Assembly (NCBI GenBank): GCA_038380435.1
Contig: JAWZYU010000030.1
Coordinates: 63,065,817 to 63,129,816, forward strand
Length of the DNA stretch: 64,000 nucleotides
Reading direction: 5' to 3'
DNA from: Ryuthela nishihirai
Lineage: Eukaryota; Arthropoda; Arachnida; Araneae; Heptathelidae
Shown here piece by piece: positions 25,003 through 35,937 of the stretch (position 1 is its first letter; every line of letters starts with the position of its first letter). The position numbers and the translations under genes were made by a program. The notes beneath the pieces were generated by a model, which had not been told where the DNA came from, made no database searches, and saw only the letters and a list, made by a program, of their open reading frames with translations.

Positions 25003-25648
25003 TAACGGAAAGAAGCAAACAATGTTCAGGGGTTCTGAATCATATTGTTGCCTTTTGACGTTGAAGTGTTAGAGGAGATCAAAATGATTGAAAATATTTT
25101 TGAATTCATGGCACTGAAGGATCGTTCGAAGAAGACATACGAAATGAAAAGCGAGAAACGGAGATTGTATTACCTTTTATTTCTGCATCTTTTAAGCTCT
25201 CGTTGCTTTAATGCTTCATTGTTTCAATAGGTCATTTATTTTCGGTATTTCTACTTAATCCTTCCAAGTGGAGTTAGTTTAAATTTTATCTTCCAATTTT
25301 ACTTCGTCGTTTTTGAGAATGAGCAATATTTTTTTTTTTAATATATTTTTGGTATTCCCAAAGACTGGGCCTGTAGTTGACTTTGGCTCAAAGAGATCTC
25401 AGTTCGACCAAGATAAGGTAGAGTGATTTTTTTTTTTATTTTTTTATTTGCGACATATAGGACAGAGAAGAATCCTAGAAGCTACTCCTAGCTTAATACA
25501 GGCTTTCTCATACAAGGACATACACTACTAAGACCGAAGTCACTGCTGACCACAAACTTAGTTAGAGCTAACACATTTTATTTCATATCTTCCTACTAAA
25601 GGAGATTTTCACAGCCCTACTCTAATAAACGTATTATACTGACAGGCT
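25003..25648. other. Unique AT-rich DNA, nothing recognised
   Basis: T-rich tracts at 25328-25342 and 25427-25448. No coding or RNA feature could be supported. The last bases belong to the target duplication of the next SINE. Confidence 0.4.
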
Positions 25649-25660
25649 TCTTCTCTGTGG

Positions 25661-26891
25661 ATTGGATTGGATTGTTTTACCTCTGAGCGGCACTTTTTTG
25701 CACACCATGGGCTAAATGACAAGGTCACATGGACCCCGAAGGCTCAGAGAAGGTTGGAGGAGGGGACCCACTGGAACAGCTGTTGGGAGAAAGATGGTAG
25801 CCTCCCGTCAAGGCCATCCAGTGTGTTCTTTAACGTTGTTTGTTTTACTTCTGAGTGGCACTTTTTTGCACACCATGGGCTAAATGGCCAGGTCACATGA
25901 ACCCCGAAGGATCAGAGAAGGTTGGGGGAGGGGACCCACTGGAACAGCTGTTGGGAGACAGATGGTAGCCTCCCGTCAAGGCCATCCAGCGTGTTCTTTA
26001 ACGTTGGGTTATTTTACCTCTGAGCGGCACTTTTTTGCACACCATGGGCTAAATGGCCAGGTCACATGGACCCCGAAGTCTCAGAGAAGGTTGGGGGAGG
26101 GGACCCACTGGAACAGCTGTTGGGAGACAGATGGTAGCCTCCCGTCAAGGCCATCCAGCGTGTTCTTTAACGTTGGGTTATTTTACCTCTGAGCGGCACT
26201 TTTTTGCACACCATAGACTAAATGGCCAGGTCACATGAACCCCGAAGGCTCAGAGAAGGTTGGGGGAGGGGACCCACTGGAACAGCTGTTGGGAGACAGA
26301 TGGTAGCCTCCCGTCAAGGCCATCCAGCGTGTTCTTTAACGTTGGGTTATTTTACCTCTGAGCGGCACTTTTTTGCACACCATGGGCTAAATGGCCAGGT
26401 CACATGGACCCCGAAGGCTCAGAGAAGGTTGGAGGAGGGGACCCACTGGAACAGCTGTTGGGAGACAGATGGTAGCTTCCCGTCAAGGCCATCCAGTGTG
26501 TTCTTTAACGTTGGGTTATTTTACCTCTGAGCGGCACTTTTTTGCACTATGGGCTAAATGGCCAGGTCACATGGACCCCGAAGGCTCAGAGAAGGTTGGG
26601 GGAGGGGACCCACTGGAACAGCTGTTGGGAGACAGATGGTAGCCTCCCGTCAAGGCCATCCAGCGTGTTCTTTAACGTGCACAGGGTATGGCTCTCCTGT
26701 AGACGGGGCCACGGCTTAACGTCCCATCCGACAGACGGCGGCCTTTCCAAGCCCATCGGTGTCCCCTACTGACCGTGAGCTGGGCGGGGAAATTTTGCGG
26801 AGATAAATCTCAACGCTGACCCAGCTGGGACTCGAACCTGGGAACTACAGATTACGAGCCTGGCGTGCTACCGACTGAGCCACCCCGACCC
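25661..26891 (-). mobile_element. SINE with six tandem tail units
   Basis: Minus-strand SINE: tRNA-like head at about 26825-26891, then body, then six copies of the 169-bp tail running to 25661. A 12-bp duplication TCTTCTCTGTGG flanks the complete structure (25649-25660 and 26892-26903). Tail units are close to identical, pointing to recent expansion. Confidence 0.92.
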
Positions 26892-26903
26892 TCTTCTCTG
26901 TGG

Positions 26904-27267
26904 CAAGTAGCTCTAAAGATCAAATAAAAAATGCCGATTTTTATAATTTCTTTAAAAATAAATACAATGAAATTTTAGAAAAAAATAAAAAAAAATCACA
27001 TCAAAATTTACAACATTTAAATAAACGTAATGTTTCGAAACAATGGATCACAATGGATATCATCAATTTAATGGAGCGTACGGATTAAATATTAAAATAA
27101 CACAAAAAAGTGGTAGGTATGAAACCGAGTATAAAAATTTGCGCAATTTAGTTACAGCGAAAGTCAGAAATCAAAAACAAAATTTTTATAAAGAACAATT
27201 AAAGATAAAAAGAAATGATATGAGACAAACACGGGAATTAATCCATCAAGCACTAGAGGATAAATAA
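26904..27267 (+). pseudogene. LINE fragment upstream of reverse transcriptase domain
   Basis: Two overlapping frames (26900-27088 and 27043-27267) join through a frameshift near 27060-27090. The combined protein has VSKQWITMDIINLM, then YKNLRNLV and an NFY..QL segment. That order resembles the linker between endonuclease and reverse transcriptase in Jockey/CR1-like LINEs (typically KPWIT, a YKxLRN-like helix, then KxYY). It is AT-rich, truncated at both sides and has no RT motifs. Assignment to a clade is not possible, and it is unlike the RTE LINE elsewhere in the window. Confidence 0.5.
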
Positions 27268-27657
27268 CTATGGGAAATGCACAAGCGGCTACCAAAGTCC
27301 ATACATCTTCAATCAATTACCAAGGGAACTGCTAGCCGTAAATTCGTTCAGAGAAATAAAACACGAATTAAACAGATTTTTATTAAAAAATTAGGTAATT
27401 AATATTAATACCTTCTGACAAATTATGTGGTACGCAATGCAAACATAAAAATCCGATTGTTATTTTGAAATATTCTAAATGCAAAAAGGTAAAAAAAATT
27501 AGTAAAGAGAGCATATTATTGAATGTCGAAATTCTAAACTGAAATAGTAAGATAGCACAAAGTAAATGCAATGTGATATAAATATATTAAGATTAGCATA
27601 TTAAGGAAGAAAGAAGATATTATGTCTTATGCCAATGTATTATTCTCTCCTGCAGAT
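27268..27657. other. AT-rich DNA, possibly decayed LINE continuation
   Basis: No motif recognised. The sequence after the LINE scrap is very AT-rich and may be more of the same element. Confidence 0.35.
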
Positions 27658-28378
27658 GGGGCGGGGGTGGCTCAGTCGGTAGCGCGCCAGGCTCGTAATG
27701 TGTAGTTCCCAGGTTCGAGTCCCAGCTGGGTCAGCGTTGAGATTTATCTCCGCAAAATTCCCCGCCCTGCCCACGGTCAGTAGAGGACACCGATGGGCTT
27801 GGAAATGCCGCCGTCCGTCGGATGGGACGTTAAGCCGTGGCCCCGTGTGTGGGACAGCCATATCCTGTGCACGTTAAAGAACACGCTGGATGGCCTTGAC
27901 GGGAGGCTACCATCTGTCTCCCAACAGCTGTTCCAGTGGGTCCCCTCCCCCAACCTTCTCTGAGACTTCGGGGTCCTTGTCACCTGGCCATTTATCCCAT
28001 GGTGTGCAAAAAAGTGCCGCTCAGAGGTAAAACAACCCAACGTTAAAGAACACGCTGGATGGCCCTGACGGGAGGCTACCATCTGTCTCCCAACAGCTGT
28101 TCCAGTGGGTCCCCTCCCCCAACCTTCTCTGAACCTTCGGGTCCTTGTCACCTGGCCATTTAACCCATGGTGTGCAAAAAAGTGCGCTCAGAGGTAAAAC
28201 AACCCAACGTTAAAGAACACACTGAATGGCCTTGACGGGAGGCTACCATCTGTCTCCCAACTGCTGTTCCAGTGGGTCCCCTCCCCCAACCTTCTCTGAG
28301 ACTTCGGGGTCCATGTAACCTGGCCATTTATCCCATGGTGTGCAAGAAAGTGCCGCTCAGAGGTAAAACAACCCAACC
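27658..28378 (+). mobile_element. SINE with three tandem tail units
   Basis: Head with B box near 27713, body, then three tail units of about 169 bp (starting about 27872, 28041 and 28209). Several units carry GAGACTTCGG where other loci have GAGCCTTCGG, and TTTATCCCATGG in place of TTTAGCCCATGG. These are locus-specific variants shared between neighbouring units and indicate local amplification. Confidence 0.9.
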
Positions 28379-28379
28379 C

Positions 28380-28677
28380 TCTATTCTTCCTTCTTCAGTG
28401 ATGCTCATTTAAGGAATAAAGTTCTTTTGATCAGGAAAACAACCTGCAACTATATTGGCACTTTGAATATCCTGCATAACTTTTGGAAAAGCAATCGGAA
28501 GAATTATATGTGTGTTCTAGGAATGGGAGTGATCCAGGATTTTTTGTGTCGAAATTTTAAAAATGAGACGATTATTTTTAGTCTTCCTTCCAATCATAAT
28601 CATTAAATGGTTCATATTTGATTTGGCTTGAAATTGCACTCCAAATAAATTGCAACAAATGCTCTTGACCAAGTGTA
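28380..28677. other. Unique DNA, nothing recognised
   Basis: Short AT-rich stretch between the SINE and the next MITE without supported features. Confidence 0.4.
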
Positions 28678-29403
28678 AGTCGCTCCAAAAAATATCCGAA
28701 CACCATGGTTCATTACAGAATTCAGAAAAAATATCTGGCAACGATTTTTTTTAGAAATTAGTGATCTGCAAACCTTCGTGTCACGCGACACGAAGGTTGT
28801 CAGATCACTAATTTCTAAAAAAAATCGTCAGATATTTTTTCTGAATTCTGTGATCAACCATAGTGTTCGGATACTTTTTTAATATGTATAATACGTATGA
28901 ATATATAATGCAATGAATATGGAGCGTGTGCAGTTACCGTTCACAGCAAACTGGAGCGGTTGCGGTTAATGTTCACAGCACATTGGATCGTGTGAGCTCA
29001 CAAAGACCTGGATCGTGTGGGCTCACTCACTGAAATATTGAGCGTGTGCAGTTGCCGTTCACAGCAAACTGGAGCGGTTGCGGTTAATGTTCACAGCACA
29101 TTGGATCGTGTGAGCTCACAAAGACCTGGATCGTGTGGGCTCACTCACGGAAATATTGAGCGTGTGCAGTTACCGTTCACAGCAAACTGGAGCGTGTGCA
29201 GTAACTGCACACGCTCCAGTTTGCTGTGAACGGTAACTGGAGCGTGTACAGTTGCTGTACACGCTCCAGATATTTTTCCTGAATTCTGTAATCACGTGAC
29301 ACGAAGGTTGCCAGATCACTCGTATCTAAAAAAAGTCGTTGTCAGATATTTTTTCTGAATTCTGTAATCAACCATAGTGTTTGGATATTTTTTTGAGCGA
29401 CTG
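28678..29403. mobile_element. Foldback MITE with 118-bp repeats
   Basis: TA (28676-28677) precedes AGTCGCTCC, which lacks the first C; the right end GAGCGACTG is followed by TA (29404-29405). Layout: palindrome (to about 28880), about 2.4 units of the 118-bp repeat (28921-29200), two GC-rich hairpins, then an outer arm. Confidence 0.85.
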
Positions 29404-29524
29404 TACATACTCTGAAGACCTTTCTTGAAAACAGCCAAGGACGTTTCGCTATCATGCTGCCGTGTTTAAAGTATCTTGGAGACTACAGGTTTCAAAGTGA
29501 AAGTGACGTGGAAGTAGCAGTGAG

Positions 29525-29897
29525 TTGGGGGGGGGGCTCAGTCGGGAGCATTCCACCCTCAAAATCTGAGGTCAGGTTCGAACCCTATCTGCGCCAGCAT
29601 TGAGATTCATCTGCGCTCAGAAAGGGGATACCAAAGGCTTGGAAAGGATGCCGTCCGTCTGATGGGATATTAAGCCGTGGCCTTGTGTGCAGGAGAATTT
29701 GTTGAAAGTCATACGCTGTGCGCATTAAAGTACACGCTGGATGACCTTTGACGGGAGGGAAGGCTACCATCTGCCTCCTAACAGCTGTCCAGTGGGTCCC
29801 CTCCCACAACCTTCTCTGAGCTTTCAAGGTCCTTGTGACCTGGTCATTTAGCCCATTGTGTGAAAAGAAGTGCCGCTCAGTAGGGAAACAACCCAAC
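29525..29897 (+). mobile_element. Diverged SINE subfamily member
   Basis: Shares the body and tail of the SINE family but has a different head (CTCAGTCGGGAGCATTCC and B box GGTTCGAACCC) and an insertion, TTTGTTGAAAGTC, around 29698. Flanked by a 9-bp duplication AGCAGTGAG (29516-29524 and 29898-29906). Probably an older subfamily. Confidence 0.8.
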
Positions 29898-29918
29898 AGC
29901 AGTGAGACGAAGGCTGAG

Positions 29919-30983
29919 AAAAAAGGACTTCTGCAGACAAGGAATAGAAAAGGACTTCTGCAGACGAGGAAAAGGACTTCTGTAGACGAGGAATAGGACT
30001 TCTGCAGACGAGGAATAGGACTTCTGCAGACGAGGAAAAGGACTTCTGCAGACGAGGAAAAGGACTTCTGTAGACGAGGAATAGGACTTCTGCAGACGAG
30101 GAATAGGACTTCTGCAGACGAGGAAAAGGACTTCTGCAGACGAGGAAAAGGACTTCTGTAGACGAGGAAAAGGACTTCTGCAGACGAGGAAAAGGACTTC
30201 TGCAGACGAGGAAAAGGACTTCTGCAGACGAGGAATAGGACTTCTGCAGACGAGGAATAGAAAAGGACTTCTGCAGACGAGGAAAAGGACTTCTGCAGAC
30301 GAGGAAAAGGACTTCTGCAGACGAGGAATAGGACTTCTGCAGACGAGGAATAGGACTTCTGCAGACGAGGAAAAGGACTTCTGCAGACGAGGAAAAGGAC
30401 TTCTGCAGACGAGGAAAAGGACTTCTGCAGACGAGGAATAGGACTTCTGCAGACGAGGAATAGAAAAGGACTTCTGCAGACGAGGAAAAGGACTTCTGCA
30501 GACGAGGAATAGGACTTCTGCAGACGAGGAATAGGACTTCTGCAGACGAGGAAAAGGACTTCTGCAGACGAGGAATAGGACTTCTGCAGACGAGGAATAG
30601 GACTTCTGCAGACGAGGAATAGGACTTCTGCAGACGAGGAAAAGGACTTCTGCAGACGAGGAAAAGGACTTCTGTAGACGAGGAAAAGGACTTCTGCAGA
30701 CGAGGAAAAGGACTTCTGCAGACGAGGAAAAGGACTTCTGCAGACGAGGAATAGGACTTCTGCAGACGAGGAATAGAAAAGGACTTCTGCAGACGAGGAA
30801 AAGGACTTCTGCAGACGAGGAAAAGGACTTCTGCAGACGAGGAATAGGACTTCTGCAGACGAGGAATAGGACTTCTGCAGACGAGGAAAAGGACTTCTGC
30901 AGACGAGGAAAAGGACTTCTGCAGACGAGGAATAGGACTTCTGCAGACGAGGAATAGGACTTCTGCAGACGAGGAATAGAAAA
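29919..30983. repeat. 22-bp minisatellite
   Basis: About 48 units of AGGACTTCTGCAGACGAGG plus AAA or AAT. Nearly all contain CTGCAG. The variant spacer GAATAGAAAAGG recurs near 29945, 30255, 30460, 30770 and 30977, marking higher-order blocks of about 205-315 bp. Confidence 0.95.
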
Positions 30984-31558
30984 GCTTATTCTACGATATC
31001 ATAAATGTGGTGGGTTGATATAGAGAAATTACCCTAAATTGTTCATAGTAGGAATTGTAATATAAAACCTCAAATATACTTAATAAAATTATATTCTGAC
31101 CGACTCTCGTATGTTAAACTGCAACCATTTACTATGAATAGTGATTTGTGCATATCAGAATAGATTTGTTTTGATTGGGAAGCTTCTAACCAAATCTCTA
31201 AACATAATCGTTTGTTTGTTTATAAATATCAATCTATGATCTTTGCAGGTGGCAACAGTGCAATACATTTAAAATCAAATGACCTTTTCTACACATCTGA
31301 ACAACCTCGTATTCAGCACGAAAAGGATTTGACGATCCTAATTCTGGATCACAAGAATTCCAGATAATGCGATATTCAGATAAACAATATTCACTCTCTA
31401 TGAGTAACTCTTGTAGAAATATTTTTCGAGTTGACGTTTCCATATAAGAAGGAAAATTCAAACGGCGAAATTATCCTCCAGTTTTTACGATAGAAAGAAA
31501 ATATTGGACGATCAGCCAGAAGAACCTGGCACCGTAGCCATGTATCCGCTGATTCGTG
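30984..31558. other. Unique AT-rich DNA
   Basis: No gene or repeat recognised. Minus-strand frames around 31234-31579 lack any recognisable domain. Confidence 0.35.
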
Positions 31559-31586
31559 CCTTAAAGCAAGGGTTCTCAATGTGGGG

Positions 31587-31975
31587 GGGAGCGGGGGGGG
31601 CTCAGTCGGTAGCGCGCCAGGCTCGTAATCTGCAGTTCTCAGGTTCGAGTCCCAGCTGGGTCAGCGTTGAGATTTATCTCCGCAAAATTCCCAGCCCTGC
31701 CCACGGTCAGTAGGGGACACCGATGGGCTTGGAAAGGCCGCCGTCCGTCGGATGGGACGATAAGCCGTGGTCCCGTGTGCGGGAGAGCCATACCCTGTGC
31801 ACGTTAAAGAACACGCTGGATGGCCTTGACGGGAGGCTACCATCTGTCTCCCAACAGCTGTTCCAGTGGGTCCCCTCCCCCAAGCTTCTCTGAGCCTTCG
31901 GGGTCCATGTGACCTGGCCATTTAGCCCATGGTGTGCAAAAAAGTGCCGCTCAGAGGTAAAACAACCCAACCCAA
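31587..31975 (+). mobile_element. SINE inside hAT terminus
   Basis: Full-length SINE with one tail unit, inserted in the hAT terminal repeat. Target duplication CTCAATGTGGGG (31575-31586 and 31976-31987) is perfect over 12 bp. The first bases of the head are blurred by G runs. Confidence 0.92.
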
Positions 31976-32134
31976 CTCAATGTGGGGTACGCGGTAAAAT
32001 TTTTTGCGGTACGCCGTGAGATCTCAAAAGTCGCTAGATCTAGTTAACAAAGTCGCAACACTTCTGTGCAAAAACGTCATTTTTTGTGTTTATCGATATA
32101 GTAATTTATGAATACAAAACTTAATGTGCATATA

Positions 32135-33400
32135 CAGGGTGATTGTAAACTCTTTCAACAAAAAAAAAAAAGAGAGGTGATAGTACACATCAAGACGCAG
32201 AATTTTTGCAATGGAACCTAGGATCGCATTCCACTCCTTCCACCAGAAAAGAGTACTTTCGGAAAACGTCATGCATGCACAAGTATTTACAACCGGTGCA
32301 TGAAAAGCACAAGAAGTTGGCGAAGTGTGCAGACACCGGAAATCGAAGAACGTGTCTTGCAGCGATTTGCAGAAGTTCCTTCCACAAGAACGCGAGTGGT
32401 GTCATCCGAAATGGGAGTTTGTCAAACCTCGGTGTGGAATGTCCTACATGAGGCACGGATGCATCCCTTCCACATGCAGAAGGTCCAAGCTTTGAACGAA
32501 GATGACTATCCCCGCCAGGTAGAGTTTGTTAGGTGGATGCTCCAGATGAACAATGTTAATCCTCAATTTGACGCATTAGTGTTATTTAGTGATGAGGCCA
32601 CGTTTACCCGGGAACGCATTTTCAACAATCACAACCAGCACACTTTGGCTCAAGAAAATCCACACGTCACTGACCCTTGTAAACAGCAGCAGAAATTTGG
32701 CATCAACATCTGGGCAGGTATCCTGAGTGATTGTCAGGTGGGGACCTTACCTCTTGCCAGAACGACTGACTGGCCCAGCATACCATGTATTTCTGGAGCA
32801 AGTGCTTCCTGGTTTGTTGCAGGGTGTTCCGCTCACCACACAGAGGGACATGTGGTTTATGCATGATGGGGCCCCAGCACACTTTTCCATTGAGGTCCAA
32901 TACTTCCTAAATGCAACATATCCCAGGCGGTCGATTGGACGTGGTGGACCTGTGGCTTGGCCTCCACGCTCTCCGGACCTCAATCCACTAGACTTCTTCT
33001 TCTGAGGGCACACGAAAACACTTGTGTAGGAGACACCTGTGGACTCCCTGGAAGATCTCGTCACGAGAATCGGTGTTGCATCGGACAAGACCAGCACCAC
33101 ACCAGGATTCTACGAGAGGGTGCGACAGTCCTTCATTCATCGTTGCGGGCTGTGCAACAGCGCCCTCTGACACCACTTTGAGCAGCTAATTTGAGTCTTT
33201 CTCTGACGCGAATGTAATTAAGAAACTCATAAATTGGTTAAGTGCCTTTGTTTTCACTGTTGAAGGATCAAACGTGGATATGTAAACTTTACACTTCTCT
33301 GGCGGAAGGAGGGGAATGCGACCCTAGGTTCCATTGCAACAATTGGTCGTCTTGATGATCACCCCTCTCTTTTTTGTTGAAAGAGTTTACAATCATCCTG
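32135..33400 (+). mobile_element. DD41D mariner-superfamily element, defective
   Basis: Ends CAGGGTGATTGTAAACTC and its inverse CATCCTG, flanked by TA (32133-32134 and 33401-33402). The inverted repeat extends inwards about 105 bp (for example TTGCAATGGAACCTAGG near 32210 against its inverse near 33325). It carries one degenerate transposase gene on the + strand. Confidence 0.92.
32245..33194 (+). pseudogene. Mariner-type DDE transposase, broken
   Basis: Recognisable pieces in order: a helix-turn-helix region (MGVCQTSVWNVLHEARMHPF), the first catalytic aspartate in LFSDEATFTRE, NIWAGILSD, then after a frameshift near 32745 the second aspartate in FMHDGAPAHFS and GRGGPVAWPPRSPDLNPLDF with the third. 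Counting gives 41 residues between the second and third acidic residues (DD41D). Breaks: the frameshift, TGA in place of Trp after DFFF (33003-33005), another TGA at 33168-33170, and an N terminus shorter than the related copy at 52143. It cannot make transposase. Confidence 0.9.
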
Positions 33401-33479
33401 TACATATTTTATTTTATTCCCATTGTTATACTAAAACTATATTTTATCTATCTATCTGTAGAAGGGGTACAGTCGCTCA

Positions 33480-33683
33480 AAAAAGTATCCGAACACTATG
33501 GTTGCTTACAGAATTCAGAAAAAATATCTGGCAACGATTTTTTTAGAAATTAGTGATCTGGCAACCTTCGTGTCACGTGACACGAAGGTTGCCAGATCAC
33601 TAATTTCTAAAAAAATCGTTGCCAGATATTTTTTCTGAATTCTGCAATCAACCATAGTGTTCGAATACTTTTTTGAGCGACTG
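33480..33683. mobile_element. Minimal foldback MITE
   Basis: Cleanest copy of the family: 204 bp forming one nearly perfect palindrome with CACGTG at the centre, flanked by TA (33478-33479 and 33684-33685). Inserted in the hAT left-end segment between GAAGGGG and CGCCAGTT. Confidence 0.93.
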
Positions 33684-33752
33684 TACGCCAGTTACCTACA
33701 CATTTCCAGAGGATACGTGAAGCATAAAAGGTTAAGAACCGATGCCTTAAAG

Positions 33753-34920
33753 GAAGGCATCTCCGCTGCAGGCGTTTTCCTCTGCACGAGAATAACTCTG
33801 AGGATTCTCTATTTCCCCTTTCTGTTGCAGAGAAAACTTCGTTTCACAGGTTACAATTTCCATCTCGTGCACCCGTTATCCTATCTCTGTCGCAAAATCT
33901 CAACCGAACTCTTTCTAAAGCAGGTGCTTTTTTTACACTCTGCGAAATAAGTTTCTTTCCTCTAACAAATTCCTCTCGAAACCAGGCGAGATTTATTCCC
34001 GAACAAGATTCGGACGCAAATCTGATTTTTTTCTCCCTTAAGAAGATCCCCAAAGGACAATGGGAAAGAGCACCGGGATCATTTCGAGGCAATCGGTTTA
34101 AAGAGCAAAACACGTGGAATGGTCCTTTCATTTAAATATGGAGACTTAGTCTCTCTCTCTTTTGCCTCAAGAGGAGGAGGAGGAGGAGGAGTGATGCTTA
34201 CTATGCAATCGCCATCCCAGATGCGTGGGAACTAGCAAGCAGAGCATCAGGGCGATTGTCTCCTGATGCTCTGCTTGCTAGTTCTACGAGATTACCGAAG
34301 CAGCAACGGGGGAATCCATTTGCCATTAGCACAACTCTCGGGGATTCAGGAGTGTCCATTTAGGGGTAGGGGGGGGGGGAGGGTTCCATCAGCTGATTTC
34401 ATACAGGAACGAAATGGAGGAGAGGTTCTTTTGGGATAAAAAAAAAGTAAAACTTCTGTGATCGGTTATGTTTGCTCAAAAAAAAACAGACAGGGGAAAC
34501 CCAGTCGGAATTTAGAAAAGATTAAAGAAGGTTTGTGGAAAGTAATTGACAAAACAAATGAAGAATTTCGAAAAAAAAAAAGGAAATAAATCATAGCCAC
34601 AATCGGTTTTCCAGTTTTTTTTTATCCTTTTTGCCTGATATTAGTCTCGCGAAGCAGCGCAATAGACGTTTTTTCACCTCCATTCTAGTTACTTTTTATA
34701 AAAAAAAACTATCGTTACAAAATATGTTCAGTCAGGGGGACTGGAAATAAAAGCGAAAACTTTAACATTTTATGCAAATGAGAAGTCAAATTCGGAATTC
34801 AGAAATTCGTTTAATAAACTTTTTTACAGAAAAAAAAAATGTGACCAAAGATAAAGATCTCAACAAAATTGATTAAAATCCCTATTTTCAACAATATTTA
34901 CTTAATATTTAAAGAATATA
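33753..34920. other. Unique DNA, no gene recognised
   Basis: Contains a GAG-rich run (about 34172-34190), a G run near 34368 and the hairpin listed separately. No exon could be supported on either strand. Confidence 0.4.
34230..34283. other. Perfect 22-bp hairpin with 10-nt loop
   Basis: AACTAGCAAGCAGAGCATCA begins the left arm (34230-34251) and its exact inverse forms the right arm (34262-34283), with a 10-base loop. It matches none of the repeat families here. The stem does not extend outside the 22 bp, which argues against a standard microRNA precursor. Confidence 0.6.
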
Positions 34921-35047
34921 CAGTCGCTCAAAAAAGTATCCTAACACCATGGTTGATGACAGAATTCAGAAAAAATATCTGGCAACGATTTTTTTTTAGA
35001 AATTAGTGATTTGGCAACCTTCGTGTCACGTGACACGAAGGTTGCCA
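34921..35047. mobile_element. Foldback MITE, left arm only
   Basis: TA then CAGTCGCTC, full left arm and the start of the right arm as far as GGTTGCC. It is cut off there and joined to a SINE lacking its first 16 or so bases, so the junction is probably a deletion joining the two. Confidence 0.8.
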
Positions 35048-35420
35048 AAGGTAGTCGGTAGCGCGCCAGGCTCGTAATCTGTAGTTCCCAGGTTCGAGTC
35101 CCAGCTGGGTCAGCGTTGAGATTTATCTCCGCAAAATTCCCTGCCCTGCCCACGGTCAGTAGGGGACACCGATGGGCTTGGAAAGGCCGCCGTCCGTCAG
35201 ATGGGACGTTAAGCCGTTGCCTCGTGTGCGGGAGAGCCATACCCTGTGCACGTTAAAGAACACCTGGATGGCCTTGACGGGAGGCTACCATCTGTCTCCC
35301 AACAGCTGTTCCAGTGGGTCCCCTCCCCCAACCTTCTCTGAGCCTTCGGGGTCCTTGTGACCTGGCCATTTAGCCCATGGTGTGCAAAAAAGTGCTGCTC
35401 AGAAGTAAAACAACCCAACA
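35048..35420 (+). mobile_element. SINE, head truncated
   Basis: Starts at AGTCGGTAGCGCGCC, missing the first part of the head including much of the A box, and ends with the normal tail CAACCCAAC. One tail unit. Confidence 0.88.
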
Positions 35421-35937
35421 ACCAACTTGCACAAGGGAATGCAAATGGATAAACCATTTCAAGAACTCAAATACGATTATAAGCAAATTTCACGGAAAAA
35501 TAATCTAAATAAAGAATTTGGGTTTAGATCTGATACATTTATATTTGTGAATAAATGTATGTTTAAATTTACTCATAAATAAATACTCTCATTTAATTGA
35601 AGTAATTATTTGTGTTTTAACAAAGTACAGCTTTTTGTATTTCCTAAAACAGCAATAAAAGTAGGATTTGATGTAAAAAAAAAAAGGAAAATATCTTCTA
35701 AAGCTCTCATTGAGCGAAATGTTCTTAAATTTCAGATGCAGATGCATTCTAAATCCGTTGACAAACTGTAGACTGTTTTCGGTTATGTTTGGAGTTCTTG
35801 GAGAATAATTCTGTCAAATAATCACACTTCCAAGTGACTGCCTAGAAAATCCCTACCAACATCTTCAAGAAATAAATAAATCCGCTCCAGGCATCTTTCT
35901 AAGGAACCGGACTCTTTGCATATACCTGCTCCAGGTT
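35421..35937. other. AT-rich DNA, nothing recognised
   Basis: No supported feature. The last 60 bp has two imperfect repeats around CTCCAGG...CTTTCTAAGGA leading into the 118-bp array. Confidence 0.4.

Larger units (their letters stand above)
31567..33744 (-). mobile_element. Non-autonomous hAT element with three nested insertions
   Basis: Perfect 8-bp target duplication CCTTAAAG (31559-31566 and 33745-33752) flanks termini CAAGGGTTCTCAATG and GGTTAAGAACCGATG. Orientation is reversed relative to the copy at 9478. Without the insertions the element is about 305 bp and holds one copy of the 128-bp segment that is repeated 87 times at 9478-20590. Inside are a SINE (31587-31975), a mariner-type element (32135-33400) and a foldback MITE (33480-33683). 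It has no hAT transposase. Confidence 0.92.
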
